64,000 nucleotides of DNA from DTFZ01 sp050260375 (GTDB taxonomy: Bacteria; Bacillota; Clostridia; Christensenellales; SZUA-584), in NCBI GenBank assembly GCA_050260375.1, contig JBLNCA010000039.1, positions 70,539-134,538 on the forward strand, read 5' to 3'. The position numbers were made by a program, and so were the translations under genes. This document shows positions 1 to 8,039 of this stretch, one piece after another. The notes under the pieces are model-generated. The model was not told the origin of the DNA. It ran no database searches and saw only the letters and a list, made by a program, of their open reading frames with translations. Each line of letters opens with the position of its first letter. The first letter of the stretch is position 1.

Positions 1-1796
1 AGGGGTACGATCAGGACGACCTCATAGGCATAGCGGGTATTGAAAAATCGATGGAGGAGTACCTTACCGGCAACAGCACGGAGCGGCAGGGCAAGAAGGT
101 AGTCGAAGTGGATAATATGGCGGTCATACAGAATGTGCTCTACTCGACCGATCCAAAACAGGGCTACAACGTGATAACAACCATTGACGTTCCCCTCCAG
201 CAAGCCGCCGAGGAGGCGCTCGCGAGGCGTATACCCGAAATGAGGCAGGAGCAGTTAAATACTTTTTATAAGGATGAGAACGGAGATTACAAAAAGAATA
301 ACGTCGACATAAACAAAGTCAAGCTCGCGGACCAGGGCGCCGCGGTCGTTATTGACGTAAGTAACGGCGATATACTCGCGCTGGCGAGCTACCCGACATA
401 CGACCCGAACCTGTTTATTAAGGGAATATCGGATGAAGAATACGAAGCCCTGGGGTTTAAAGATAAGGAGCTTGCGCCGCTGCTAAACAGGGCGGTGTCC
501 AGCCGGGGCATACCCGGTTCCATATTCAAGATGGTTACCGGCCTTGCGGCGCTTATGGAAGGCAAGACGTCGCTGGATGAACGTATAACCGATCAGGGCG
601 AGTATAAAGCCATACTTAAGCCGAATTCTGAAGATCGCGGGCCGAAGTGCTGGACAAAGTATCCGTCTAATCATAAAGACCAGACGATAGTCGAAGCGCT
701 CATGAACAGCTGCGATTACTACTTTTACGAGATGGCGAACAGGCTTAAAATAGACCTGCTCAACAAGTGGGGGCAGATTTACGGGCTTACGGATAAGACG
801 GGAATAGAGCTGCCGGGCGAGGCGGTAGGTCAGATAGGCGGCCCGCAGGTGGTTTACGACCCCACAAAACCTTTGAAAGAGCAGAAATCTTCGCTGCCGT
901 ATCTCGTAAAATATGGCAGCGAATACGGCCTCATAAAGGTGCTTAAAGAAAAGATTGCGAAAGCGCGCGGCGTCGAATACGACGATCAGACGATAAGCGA
1001 AACGGCCGACGCGCTTATCGCGCTTGCGGGCATAGAGTGGTCTGAGGACCCGGCCGACAGGAAGATACTGAAGGACAAGGACGGCAGAACGATGGGCGAC
1101 CATATCCGCAGCGTGCTGCAGGATAAGATGGATATCCCGGCGAGGGTCTCGGCCGCAAACGGCTGGAGCCAGCTGTTGTCCCCGATAATCAGCCAGCTTA
1201 TATGGACGCCTTACATGACTATAACGTCGGGCATAGGGCAGGGCGTGGTGCTCGTAACGCCGATTGCTGTGGCGCGCTACGTTGCGTCGATAGTAAACGG
1301 CGGAACGGTATATGAGACGCATATTGTCGACAAGGTCGTCGACCAGAACGGGCAGGTAGTGTTCGACCAGCAGCCGGTGGTATACGGCACGCTGGGCGCT
1401 CCCAAGGAATACCTTGACGACATAATGAAAGGCATGGGCGACGTCGTCGGCGCTGAGCAGGGCACGGCCAAGAAGTATTTCGAAAACTTTAAATACAAGG
1501 ACTATATAGGCGGCAAGACCGGTACGGCGGAGGTAACATTGGTTGACCTCGAGAACAACAGCTGGTTCGTGTGCTTTGCGCCGTATAAAACGAAGGACAA
1601 TCCCGAAAAATCCTTCCCGATGTACGACGGCCCCGACGTGAAGCCGGAAATAGCGGTCGTAGTATACGTGCCGCACGGATTGTCGGGCGGGCTCTCGTCA
1701 TATATAGCGCAGGACATCGTCGAGTTTTACCTCGACCGCGAGCAGAAGACAGCGGAGCAAAAAATACCGGCGACTGATTCGCTGATAACAAACTGA
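1..1796 (+). CDS. mrdA: Penicillin-binding protein 2 (class B PBP), 5'-truncated by window edge
   Basis: This is the C-terminal part of a class B penicillin-binding protein, the transpeptidase that cross-links peptidoglycan during side-wall elongation with RodA. The frame is open from base 3 with no stop, so the true start lies upstream. The visible part begins in the dimerisation/pedestal region (GIEKSMEEYL). The catalytic SxxK motif is SIFK (serine codon at 519), the second motif is of the S-x-D kind (SCD) as in E. coli PBP2, and the third is KTGT at 1515-1526. The insertion between the second and third motifs is rather long. minCDE follows directly, which is the usual Clostridia order mreBCD-mrdA-minCDE, so mreBCD probably lies upstream (inference). 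A divisome SpoVD/PBP3-type enzyme is less likely in this context. Confidence 0.9.
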   Translation, partial: GYDQDDLIGIAGIEKSMEEYLTGNSTERQGKKVVEVDNMAVIQNVLYSTDPKQGYNVITTIDVPLQQAAEEALARRIPEMRQEQLNTFYKDENGDYKKNNVDINKVKLADQGAAVVIDVSNGDILALASYPTYDPNLFIKGISDEEYEALGFKDKELAPLLNRAVSSRGIPGSIFKMVTGLAALMEGKTSLDERITDQGEYKAILKPNSEDRGPKCWTKYPSNHKDQTIVEALMNSCDYYFYEMANRLKIDLLNKWGQIYGLTDKTGIELPGEAVGQIGGPQVVYDPTKPLKEQKSSLPYLVKYGSEYGLIKVLKEKIAKARGVEYDDQTISETADALIALAGIEWSEDPADRKILKDKDGRTMGDHIRSVLQDKMDIPARVSAANGWSQLLSPIISQLIWTPYMTITSGIGQGVVLVTPIAVARYVASIVNGGTVYETHIVDKVVDQNGQVVFDQQPVVYGTLGAPKEYLDDIMKGMGDVVGAEQGTAKKYFENFKYKDYIGGKTGTAEVTLVDLENNSWFVCFAPYKTKDNPEKSFPMYDGPDVKPEIAVVVYVPHGLSGGLSSYIAQDIVEFYLDREQKTAEQKIPATDSLITN

Positions 1797-1958
1797 TATT
1801 TTTCTGTCAAGCAGGAAAACGCAGTTTATTTGTAGAATTCTGTAGAACGCCAGTATTTTTACCGGCCAATAATTTCAGGTGCTGTGTAATAATACGTATA
1901 TAATTAGAGGTTTTAAACCCGTAATATCAAAGTTTTTTTAAAGCATGGTGGGGGCATT

Positions 1959-2645
1959 ATGGCGATCAAGATCAAGGGGAAGACCGGCGGCTTGTTTGAA
2001 ATCCAGATACAGCCACTGTCTTCCTATTCTGATATAAGGGAGGCCATACAGCAAAAACTCGCAAAAAACAAGGCCTTTTTCAACGGCGCGGGAGCAAAAA
2101 TACTCATATCGGGAAAGTCGCTTTCTCCGGTGCAGAAAAAGGACCTGCGCCGCCTGTTTCAGATGGACTATGACATCACGGACGTTACTTTTGCCGACGA
2201 TGGAAAGGAACCGGAGGAGAAGCGCCGCGTAGTCATAAAACGCGTAGAAAACAACGCCGAGCCGTTCGGCGACTATGCCAGCCTGGTATCGCGGAATTTC
2301 TTCAACGCGAAAAGCATATTCGTGACGCATACGCTAAGAAGCGGGCAGCGGATAGAGTGCGAAGGCGACGTGGTTATCTTAGGCGACGTCAACGACGGCG
2401 CGGAAGTCATTGCGGGCGGCAGCGTAGCGGTTATGGGCTGTCTGCGCGGCCTTGTACATGCGGGGGCGACGGGCAGGAGCGACGTTGTAGTTGCCGCAAA
2501 CGCGCTTATTCCCAAGCAGATGAGGATAAGCGGCAAGATAGCAATATTTCCCGAAAACAAGACGGCGGAGGTGCCCGAGGTTGCTGAATACAAGCATGGG
2601 AGCGTCGTTATAAGGCCGCTCAGGCCGCAGACGAGGGAATTATAA
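1959..2645 (+). CDS. minC: Septum site-determining protein MinC
   Basis: MinC inhibits FtsZ assembly away from mid-cell and is recruited to the membrane by MinD. The 228-residue protein has a basic N-terminal FtsZ-binding domain (about residues 1-100). A C-terminal beta-helix domain (about 120-220) carries the glycine-rich turns typical of MinC, such as GDVNDGAEV and GCLRGLVHAGA. The ATG is preceded by a GGTGGGGG ribosome-binding sequence. It sits between the PBP2 gene and minD, 98 bases before minD, in the standard min operon. The 162-base gap before it holds only a weak promoter-like TATAAT at 1899-1904 with no good -35 box. Confidence 0.93.
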   Translation: MAIKIKGKTGGLFEIQIQPLSSYSDIREAIQQKLAKNKAFFNGAGAKILISGKSLSPVQKKDLRRLFQMDYDITDVTFADDGKEPEEKRRVVIKRVENNAEPFGDYASLVSRNFFNAKSIFVTHTLRSGQRIECEGDVVILGDVNDGAEVIAGGSVAVMGCLRGLVHAGATGRSDVVVAANALIPKQMRISGKIAIFPENKTAEVPEVAEYKHGSVVIRPLRPQTREL

Positions 2646-2743
2646 ACCCTGCTGATATCCCGTATTTTTTACAGCAAGTTTTAGGTCAATAATGAAAGCA
2701 ACTTACAAAGCATTCAGGCAAGAAATATTTAGGGGGAAGCATC

Positions 2744-3535
2744 ATGGAGAACGTAATAGTAATCACATCGGGCAAGGGAGGCGTCGGCAAGACGACGACC
2801 GTTGCCAACCTGGGCACGGGCCTTGCGAGGGAAGGCAAAAAGGTTGTAATGATAGACACCGATATAGGGCTTAGAAACCTTGACGTTGTTCTGGGGCTTG
2901 AAAACAGGATAGTATACGACCTCGTGGACGTTGTCGAAGGAACATGCAAAATAAAGCAGGCGCTGATACGCGATAAGAGATACGATGCGCTGTGCTTGCT
3001 TCCGGCGGCGCAGACGCGTGACAAGATGGCGGTTAAGCCGGAACAGATGAAAGTTGTGGTGGAGGAGCTCGAGAAGGAGTTCGATTATATACTCATAGAC
3101 TGCCCTGCCGGCATTGAACAGGGCTTTAAAAACGCTGTAGCAGGCGCAAAGGCGGCTATAGTTGTAACGGTGCCCGAAGTTTCCGCGGTCAGGGACGCCG
3201 ACAGGATAATCGGTTTGCTTTCCGCGCACGGCATCGAAGACTGCCGGCTGCTGGTAAACAGGCTTCGGCCCGACCTTGTTAAGCGCGGCGACATGCTTGC
3301 GCTGGACGACACGCTCGACATACTTGGCATAGACCTTATAGGCGTGGTGCCCGAAGATGAAAGGGTATTGAAGTCTTCCAACCTCGGCGAGCCCGTTATA
3401 ACGGACGACAAGGCATTGTCCGGCAAAGCGTACCGCAACGTAACGAAAAGAATACTCGGCGAGAAAGTACCGCTCCTCGACCTTGAAGCCGACGGCGGGT
3501 TCCCGTTCTTCAGGCGGATTTTCGGAAAAAAATAG
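2744..3535 (+). CDS. minD: Septum site-determining ATPase MinD
   Basis: MinD is the membrane-cycling ParA-family ATPase that carries MinC to the cell poles. The deviant Walker A motif GKGGVGKTT is at residues 10-18, and the switch regions DTDIGLRNLD and DCPAG follow. The C-terminal end FPFFRRIFGKK is the expected amphipathic membrane-targeting helix. At 263 residues it has normal family length. The start has AGGGGG a few bases upstream. minE begins 13 bases after its stop, so the two are surely co-transcribed. Because MinE is present, a MinE-driven gradient is more likely than a purely DivIVA-anchored Min system, although divIVA also occurs at 23.9 kb. Confidence 0.95.
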   Translation: MENVIVITSGKGGVGKTTTVANLGTGLAREGKKVVMIDTDIGLRNLDVVLGLENRIVYDLVDVVEGTCKIKQALIRDKRYDALCLLPAAQTRDKMAVKPEQMKVVVEELEKEFDYILIDCPAGIEQGFKNAVAGAKAAIVVTVPEVSAVRDADRIIGLLSAHGIEDCRLLVNRLRPDLVKRGDMLALDDTLDILGIDLIGVVPEDERVLKSSNLGEPVITDDKALSGKAYRNVTKRILGEKVPLLDLEADGGFPFFRRIFGKK

Positions 3536-3548
3536 GAGGAGGAGCAAT

Positions 3549-3830
3549 ATGCGTTTTGGAAGAAAAAGCGGCTCCAGCGGGGTAGCTAAAGAGCGCTTAA
3601 AGCTGGTGTTGATACACGACAGGGCGGGGACTTCCCCCTCCAGCGATCTTATAGCGAAGATGAAGCGGGAGATACTGGCCGTGATCAACAAGTACTTTGA
3701 AGTAAGCGAAAGCGACTTCGACGTAGAGATAAAGAGCTCGTCAAACGCGAATAAAGCATCGGGAGAAACGAGGCTTACAGCCAACGTGCCGATAAGGAGC
3801 GTACGGAATTTAGGGAGAAACATCTACTGA
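3549..3830 (+). CDS. minE: Cell division topological specificity factor MinE
   Basis: MinE stimulates the MinD ATPase and keeps MinCD off mid-cell. The 93-residue protein has a basic N-terminal stretch, then the anti-MinCD/beta-strand segment (AKERLKLVLIHDR) and the C-terminal topological specificity domain (LIAKMKREILAVINKYF). I chose the ATG at 3549 because a GGAGGAGGAG ribosome-binding site lies just upstream; the longer open frame beginning at 3483 overlaps minD and is not the start. The last 21 bases overlap the 3' end of the convergent gene on the minus strand. Confidence 0.9.
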   Translation: MRFGRKSGSSGVAKERLKLVLIHDRAGTSPSSDLIAKMKREILAVINKYFEVSESDFDVEIKSSSNANKASGETRLTANVPIRSVRNLGRNIY

Positions 3831-4502
3831 TTCCGCAGGCTGAAATTTCTTTACAAGCTCGTCGACCCATACGCGGTTGGGGCCTTCTATAATCGAGAAC
3901 GGTTCCGAACTTTGAGTACTGTTGTTTTCAAACAGCAGTATTTTTACGCCTTCGCGCGTCTGTCCGCCCGCGACCTGAAGGTAAAAAAGCGCGTACGGCA
4001 GAAACCCTTCCTTATACACTATCAGCGAAATTTCGCCCCAGGGCTTGGGTATAATTCTGTCAAACCTCGAATCGCGTATTACCGGCACCTCTATTATGCC
4101 GGTATTTCCGCTCTCGTCTGTCGTGTATGTCTTGCCAGTTTCCAGAATAACTACCTTTGCTCCCGATATAGGAGCCTCGGTAAATCCTTCCGCAACGTTT
4201 ACAGTCAGTTTAGCGGTTTCCGATGTGTTAAAAGACAGCGCCGCTATTACGCCGCCGTCCGAGAGCAGAACCGTCATAATAACGGCGCCCGCCAGCAGCA
4301 GTACGGAAACGGTGATTGCCGCCGCCAGAGAGCGCCTGCCGCCCGGAGCTATACGACCGCCCGAGCCTCCGGCTAGCTTGCGCACGCGCGGCGCTAAAGT
4401 GCTCGCGGCGGTTCGCGCGGTATGTTCGGACGCCTTCGGTGCAGGGCTTCGGGAGCCTCCAAAAAACCAGACGCTTTTTGACGTATCGTTTTTGTTATCC
4501 AT
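3810..4502 (-). CDS. Hypothetical single-pass membrane protein with carboxypeptidase-regulatory-like domain
   Basis: I do not recognise this 230-residue protein. Residues 1-58 are hydrophilic, basic and low-complexity (Ser, Ala, Arg, Gly), presumably cytoplasmic. One membrane helix follows at about 59-82 (ITVSVLLLAGAVIMTVLL). The outside part contains a beta-sandwich-like stretch (KLTVNVAEGFTEAPISGAKV, then YTTDESGNTGI) that resembles CarboxypepD_reg/transthyretin-type repeats. That domain call is by eye only. The gene converges on minE with a 21-base antisense overlap and is divergent from pgi, so minE and this gene may interfere with each other's 3' ends. No function is proposed. Confidence 0.6.
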   Translation of the reverse strand: MDNKNDTSKSVWFFGGSRSPAPKASEHTARTAASTLAPRVRKLAGGSGGRIAPGGRRSLAAAITVSVLLLAGAVIMTVLLSDGGVIAALSFNTSETAKLTVNVAEGFTEAPISGAKVVILETGKTYTTDESGNTGIIEVPVIRDSRFDRIIPKPWGEISLIVYKEGFLPYALFYLQVAGGQTREGVKILLFENNSTQSSEPFSIIEGPNRVWVDELVKKFQPAESVDVSP

Positions 4503-4566
4503 GCGATCACCTCAACAATATATATGCAAAATAATCGGGACATTATCGCTTACATACAAATAATAA

Positions 4567-4595
4567 TGGAAAGAGAGGTAAATAAGAGATATAAT
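4567..4595 (+). promoter_or_regulatory. Sigma-A-type promoter for pgi
   Basis: TGGAAA (4567-4572) and TATAAT (4590-4595) are separated by 17 bases. They lie 37 bases before the pgi start, in the gap between the two divergent genes. The -35 box is imperfect. A second -10-like TATACT at 4601 has no -35 partner. Confidence 0.5.
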
Positions 4596-4632
4596 TGCGG
4601 TATACTATGCAGCAAAGAGCTAAGGAGATATT

Positions 4633-5985
4633 ATGAACGGGCTTGTTTTTGATTTTAACAACGTCATGTCTTCGCGTATAGGAAAGCATGGTTTTTCTTA
4701 TGAAGACATATCTGCAGGCGGCGGTTTGCTGGAAAGCGCCCACGCTTCGTTTTCTGCCAAACCTTACGGCTTTAAACGTTTGCCCAAAGGCCAGGCGGAT
4801 ATAGTGGACGATATAATACGGACCGCGGCGAATATAAGGAAGAAATATAAAAACTTCGTTGTGCTGGGCATAGGCGGCTCCGCGCTGGGGCCAATAGCGG
4901 TGCATCAGGCGTTGTCGCACGGAAAAGAAGCCGCAATGAAACTTTATGTGGCCGACAATATCGACCCCGAAACTATGGCAAAGCTTATAAATGCTGACCA
5001 TAAAGAGACGGTGTTCAACGTGATTTCCAAGTCGGGCAAAACGTCGGAGACCATGGCGCAGTTTATGGCAGTCGCGGGCGCGCTGCAAAAGCAAGGACTT
5101 AGGCTTTGCGACCACGTTATTGCGACGACCGACTCAAAGAACGGAAACCTTGTCAGAATAGCCCAAAAAGAAGGCCTTAAAACGTTCGTCATACCCGACG
5201 ACGTCGGCGGGAGGTTTTCCGAGCTTACGCCGGTAGGGCTGCTCGCCGCGGCAGCCTGCGGTTACGACATTAAAGCGATGCTGGAAGGCGCGGCGCATAT
5301 TAACGACATATGTAAAGACGTGAACAACCCGGCGGTAATGTTTGCGCTGCTGCACGTGCTGGGCATGAAAAAGCAGATGAACATAAGCGTTATGATGCCT
5401 TACGCCGACAGCTTGAAATACATTTCCGACTGGTACGCTCAGCTCTGGGCGGAGTCGCTCGGCAAGAAGTATGATACCGATGGCAGGGAGGTCTATGCCG
5501 GCCAGACGCCCGTAAAGGCGCTCGGCGTTACCGACCAGCACTCGCAAATACAGCTTTATACCGAAGGGCCGTTCGATAAGATAGTTACGTTCCTTAAAGT
5601 TAAGAACTTCCGTAAAGATACTGAGATACCCAAGGCTTTTGAATACGTGGACGATATAAGCTTTCTCGGCGGCAAGACGTTCGGGCAGCTGCTCGAGGCG
5701 GAAAGGAGCGCTACGGAATACGCTCTTGTTAAAGCGGGGCGGCCCAATATAACGATAACGCTCGAAAGCGTAAATGAATATACGATAGGCGCGCTGCTTC
5801 AGTTCTTTGAGTCCGCTACCGCTTACGCGGGCGAGATGCTCGGCATAAACGCGTTCGACCAGCCGGGTGTGGAAGAGGGCAAAAAGGCGACGTTCGCGCT
5901 GATGGGCAAGGAAGGCTTTGAAGCGAAGAAGGCTGAAATGGAAAGCCAGCCTCCTTACGACCCAAAGTGGATATATTCAATTTAA
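4633..5985 (+). CDS. pgi: Glucose-6-phosphate isomerase
   Basis: This enzyme interconverts glucose 6-phosphate and fructose 6-phosphate in glycolysis. At 450 residues it is the short Bacillus/Clostridia type. The SIS fold shows GIGGSALGP, the SKSGKTSET phosphate-binding loop, and the family signature around GVTDQHSQIQLYTEGP. The start is preceded by AAGGAG at good spacing. It is monocistronic, with its own promoter and a hairpin terminator after the stop. Its product fructose 6-phosphate could also feed sedoheptulose 7-phosphate for the heptose pathway at 51-54 kb (inference). Confidence 0.96.
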   Translation: MNGLVFDFNNVMSSRIGKHGFSYEDISAGGGLLESAHASFSAKPYGFKRLPKGQADIVDDIIRTAANIRKKYKNFVVLGIGGSALGPIAVHQALSHGKEAAMKLYVADNIDPETMAKLINADHKETVFNVISKSGKTSETMAQFMAVAGALQKQGLRLCDHVIATTDSKNGNLVRIAQKEGLKTFVIPDDVGGRFSELTPVGLLAAAACGYDIKAMLEGAAHINDICKDVNNPAVMFALLHVLGMKKQMNISVMMPYADSLKYISDWYAQLWAESLGKKYDTDGREVYAGQTPVKALGVTDQHSQIQLYTEGPFDKIVTFLKVKNFRKDTEIPKAFEYVDDISFLGGKTFGQLLEAERSATEYALVKAGRPNITITLESVNEYTIGALLQFFESATAYAGEMLGINAFDQPGVEEGKKATFALMGKEGFEAKKAEMESQPPYDPKWIYSI

Positions 5986-6004
5986 GCAATTAATGTACAT
6001 ATGA

Positions 6005-6036
6005 AAGCGCCGCCCGTATTCAGGCGGCGCTTCTTA
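6005..6036. terminator. Bidirectional terminator between pgi and thiT
   Basis: A perfect 10-bp stem (AAGCGCCGCC 6005-6014, GGCGGCGCTT 6023-6032) with an 8-base loop lies between the convergent genes. The plus strand has TTCTT after it. The minus strand has only a short T run after the stem, so it may act less well for thiT. Confidence 0.65.
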
Positions 6037-6057
6037 TGCATGAGATTCACGCAAAGG

Positions 6058-6738
6058 TCAAACGCTTTTGGGCGCCGGTTTCAGAGCCTGGCGCTTGACC
6101 TGCTGTATCATTTTGCTTACGGGCGGTATCACGACTATTACAATGCATATCGCAAGATCTATAAGCACGAACGAGTTATAGCCCAGCGAATACGGCCACA
6201 GCTCCTGCCCGGACTCCGCGGCGTAGCTTGCAAAGAATATCACGCCCGATATCACGTGCGAAGCGTACCGCAATACGCAGGCAAGTATCATGCCGGGCAA
6301 TATGCTCTTTTTAAACAGCCCCGCAAGGCCCAATATTGTAAACGCGAATATGTAATCGAGAAAAAACTGCGCCCAGTGCACCACCCAGAAATCCTGAAGG
6401 CACTGAAGCAGCGCGTACGCAAAACCCACCAATAGCCCTTTTGGCGTGCCGTAAATGTACGCAAACAGCATCACGGGTAGCATGCTTGCGAGCGTTACCG
6501 AGCCGCCCTGCGGCATCTGCCACAGCTTGATAAACGACAGCAGAAAACCTAGCGCGAGGCACATCGCGGCAGCGGAAAGCTCCCGAATAGTCCAGGCGCT
6601 TTCGCCTGTTTTCTTTTTGCGCGCGCGTATGAGCACAAGCGCGCCTACAACGAGCACGACTGCCGCTACGGCTATTATCCATGCTCTGTTCGCTTCGAGG
6701 AATGACCCAAAGCCTTCACTGAATTTTTCCAAGTCCAT
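6058..6738 (-). CDS. thiT: ECF-type thiamine transporter substrate-binding subunit ThiT
   Basis: ThiT is the membrane S-component that binds thiamine and works with a shared EcfAA'T module encoded elsewhere. The 226-residue protein has about six membrane helices from residue 50 on. It has ThiT-like features, including a GGSVTLASMLPV stretch and the conserved RYASHVISGVIFF ... YNSF region that lines the thiamine pocket in this family. An extra N-terminal membrane helix (about 19-40) followed by a basic linker is not part of the usual ThiT core. The assignment is backed by the TPP riboswitch in its leader. AGGAGAGG lies before the ATG. Confidence 0.9.
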   Translation of the reverse strand: MDLEKFSEGFGSFLEANRAWIIAVAAVVLVVGALVLIRARKKKTGESAWTIRELSAAAMCLALGFLLSFIKLWQMPQGGSVTLASMLPVMLFAYIYGTPKGLLVGFAYALLQCLQDFWVVHWAQFFLDYIFAFTILGLAGLFKKSILPGMILACVLRYASHVISGVIFFASYAAESGQELWPYSLGYNSFVLIDLAICIVIVVIPPVSKMIQQVKRQALKPAPKSV

Positions 6739-6847
6739 AGTTCACCTCTCCTGATTGTTTTTATTTGCCGCATAAGGTACAATGGACAAGAGGAGAGTCT
6801 TACCGCTTTAATCTCCGCCCCGAAGCCTTTTTGGCTTCCAAGGCGAT

Positions 6848-6886
6848 AAAAAAGGCGTATACAATAAGCGTATACACCCTTTGAAC
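6848..6886 (-). terminator. Riboswitch expression platform: terminator and anti-aptamer strand
   Basis: On the minus strand GGTGTATAC (6878 down to 6870) pairs with GTATACGCC (6862 down to 6854), nine pairs with one G-U, and six T residues follow (6853-6848): an intrinsic terminator. The 11 bases just before and into its 5' arm (GTTCAAAGGGT, 6886-6876) are the exact complement of ACCCTTTGAAC inside the TPP aptamer (6999-6989). The two pairings exclude each other: without TPP the aptamer strand can trap the terminator arm and allow transcription into thiT. Confidence 0.7.
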
Positions 6887-6912
6887 TTTAAAAGATTAAA
6901 CCTTTTGCTCTT

Positions 6913-6942
6913 AAAAAGCAAAAGCCCGCGCACCGCACGGGC
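6913..6942 (-). terminator. Upstream GC-rich hairpin with T-rich tail in the thiT leader
   Basis: GCCCGTGC (6942-6935) and GCGCGGGC (6931-6924) form an 8-bp stem with a 3-base loop. An interrupted T tract follows on the minus strand. It lies between the aptamer and the second terminator. It may be an additional terminator or a constitutive helix within the antiterminated form. Confidence 0.5.
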
Positions 6943-6957
6943 AGGTAAGCCTCTTAT

Positions 6958-7036
6958 CTTGCTTCCCTGCGCTGGAATTACCCAACAGGTTCAAAGGGTT
7001 GTGCATAACGCATCTCAGCCATCAAGGCCCCCCTAG
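6958..7036 (-). ncRNA. TPP riboswitch (THI element) controlling thiT
   Basis: Read on the minus strand, the segment has the conserved THI-box blocks: a G-rich 5' arm, GGCTGAGATG, ACCCTTTGAACCTG, and GGGTAATTCCAGC followed by AGGGAA. These form the two sensor arms of the thiamine pyrophosphate aptamer. It follows a strong promoter and precedes thiT by about 220 bases. Binding of TPP should reduce thiT expression by termination. Confidence 0.95.
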
Positions 7037-7047
7037 CGGTCAAATGC

Positions 7048-7076
7048 ATTATACGTTTATATATATTATATGTCAA
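7048..7076 (-). promoter_or_regulatory. Consensus sigma-A promoter of the thiT riboswitch transcript
   Basis: On the minus strand TTGACA (7076-7071), exactly 17 bases and TATAAT (7053-7048) match both consensus hexamers perfectly. Transcription would start about 10 bases before the THI element. Confidence 0.85.
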
Positions 7077-7093
7077 TGGCAATGGAGGAATTT

Positions 7094-7672
7094 ATGTATC
7101 ATTTTTTCAGTTACATGGCGAAGATGAAGCACATAAAGCGTTGGGGGCTAATGCGCAACACTCGCGAGGAGAACATACAGGAGCACTCGCTGCAGGCCGC
7201 GATGATAGCGCATGCGCTTGCGGTAATAAAAAACAAGCTGTTTAAAGGGAACGTAGACGCGGAGCGCGTTATGGCCGTCGCGGTGTTCCATGAGGCGGGG
7301 GAGGTAATAACCGGCGACCTTGCGACGCCGATAAAGTATTTCAACCCCGAGATAAAGGCCGCCTATAAGCAGATAGAGCGCGTCGCGGAGGAAAAGCTGC
7401 TCGTCATGCTGCCTCCCGAGATAAAGGGCGAATACGAGTCGCTGATACTCGGGCGGGAGGACGACAAGGAAATATACGCGATAGTGAAGGCGGCGGACAA
7501 GATATGCGCATACCTTAAGTGCGTTGAGGAGATGTCCGCGGGCAACAAGGAGTTTGAGAAGGCGCAAAAGACGATACGCGCGGCAATAAAGAAGCTCGAC
7601 ATGCCCGAAGTCAAATACTTTATGGATACATTCGTGCCGAGCTTTGAGCTGACGCTCGACGAGCTGAATTAA
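7094..7672 (+). CDS. yfbR: YfbR-like HD-domain 5'-deoxynucleotidase
   Basis: This family hydrolyses deoxyribonucleoside 5'-monophosphates and takes part in nucleotide-pool control. The product (192 residues) is very like E. coli YfbR along its whole length, including MRNTREENIQEHSLQ, ITGDLATPIKYFN and VPSFELTLDE. The metal ligands His (EHS) and the late Asp (KAADK) are present. The signature pair is His-Glu (FHEAGE) rather than the His-Asp of E. coli YfbR. I chose ATG 7094 because GGAGG lies six bases upstream; an in-frame ATG at 7070 overlaps the divergent thiT promoter and has no ribosome-binding site. The DUF4440 gene starts one base after its stop. Confidence 0.88.
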   Translation: MYHFFSYMAKMKHIKRWGLMRNTREENIQEHSLQAAMIAHALAVIKNKLFKGNVDAERVMAVAVFHEAGEVITGDLATPIKYFNPEIKAAYKQIERVAEEKLLVMLPPEIKGEYESLILGREDDKEIYAIVKAADKICAYLKCVEEMSAGNKEFEKAQKTIRAAIKKLDMPEVKYFMDTFVPSFELTLDELN

Positions 7673-7673
7673 T

Positions 7674-8039
7674 ATGACATATCGCTCAAAGCTGGAAGAG
7701 CATATACGCAGTCTGGAAAACGCGCTCCTTCAACCTGAAGTAAGGCGGTCGCCGAAAGCGGTAAACGCGCTGATTGCCCAAGGATTTTTTGAATTCGCCA
7801 GTTCGGGGCGTATATACAATTATACGCCGGGGGATACGTTCGACGACGGAGCAACGTACGAGATGCAGAATTTCAAGGCGCAGAAGGTGTCTAACGGCTG
7901 CGTGCTGGCGACGTACAGGGCGGTAAAAAAAGACGCCGAGGGCAATGTTGTTTCAATAACGCTGCGAAGCTCAATATGGAAGCGCTGCAAGGGAGCGTGG
8001 AAAATAGTGTTCCATCAGGGCACGGCTGCGGATAAATGA
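7674..8039 (+). CDS. SnoaL/NTF2-like (DUF4440-type) protein
   Basis: This 121-residue protein resembles small NTF2-fold proteins annotated DUF4440. It has an N-terminal helix (RSKLEEHIRSLENALLQPEVR), a middle section with a short acidic loop, and a C-terminal strand pair ending in WKIVFHQGT, which is typical of the family. Such proteins are cytoplasmic and their function is mostly unknown. Its ATG lies one base after the yfbR stop, so translation is likely coupled, but no shared role is evident. Confidence 0.72.
   Translation: MTYRSKLEEHIRSLENALLQPEVRRSPKAVNALIAQGFFEFASSGRIYNYTPGDTFDDGATYEMQNFKAQKVSNGCVLATYRAVKKDAEGNVVSITLRSSIWKRCKGAWKIVFHQGTAADK

Noticed and set aside
483..1676. Long minus-strand open frame (397 codons) inside the PBP2 gene
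   Set aside because: It lies wholly opposite a clearly real gene, has no ribosome-binding site and its translation shows the biased, Arg-, Val- and Tyr-rich composition of an antisense frame in GC-rich DNA.
2729..3823. Minus-strand open frame (364 codons) across minD and minE
   Set aside because: It is an antisense shadow of two conserved genes with no family motif.
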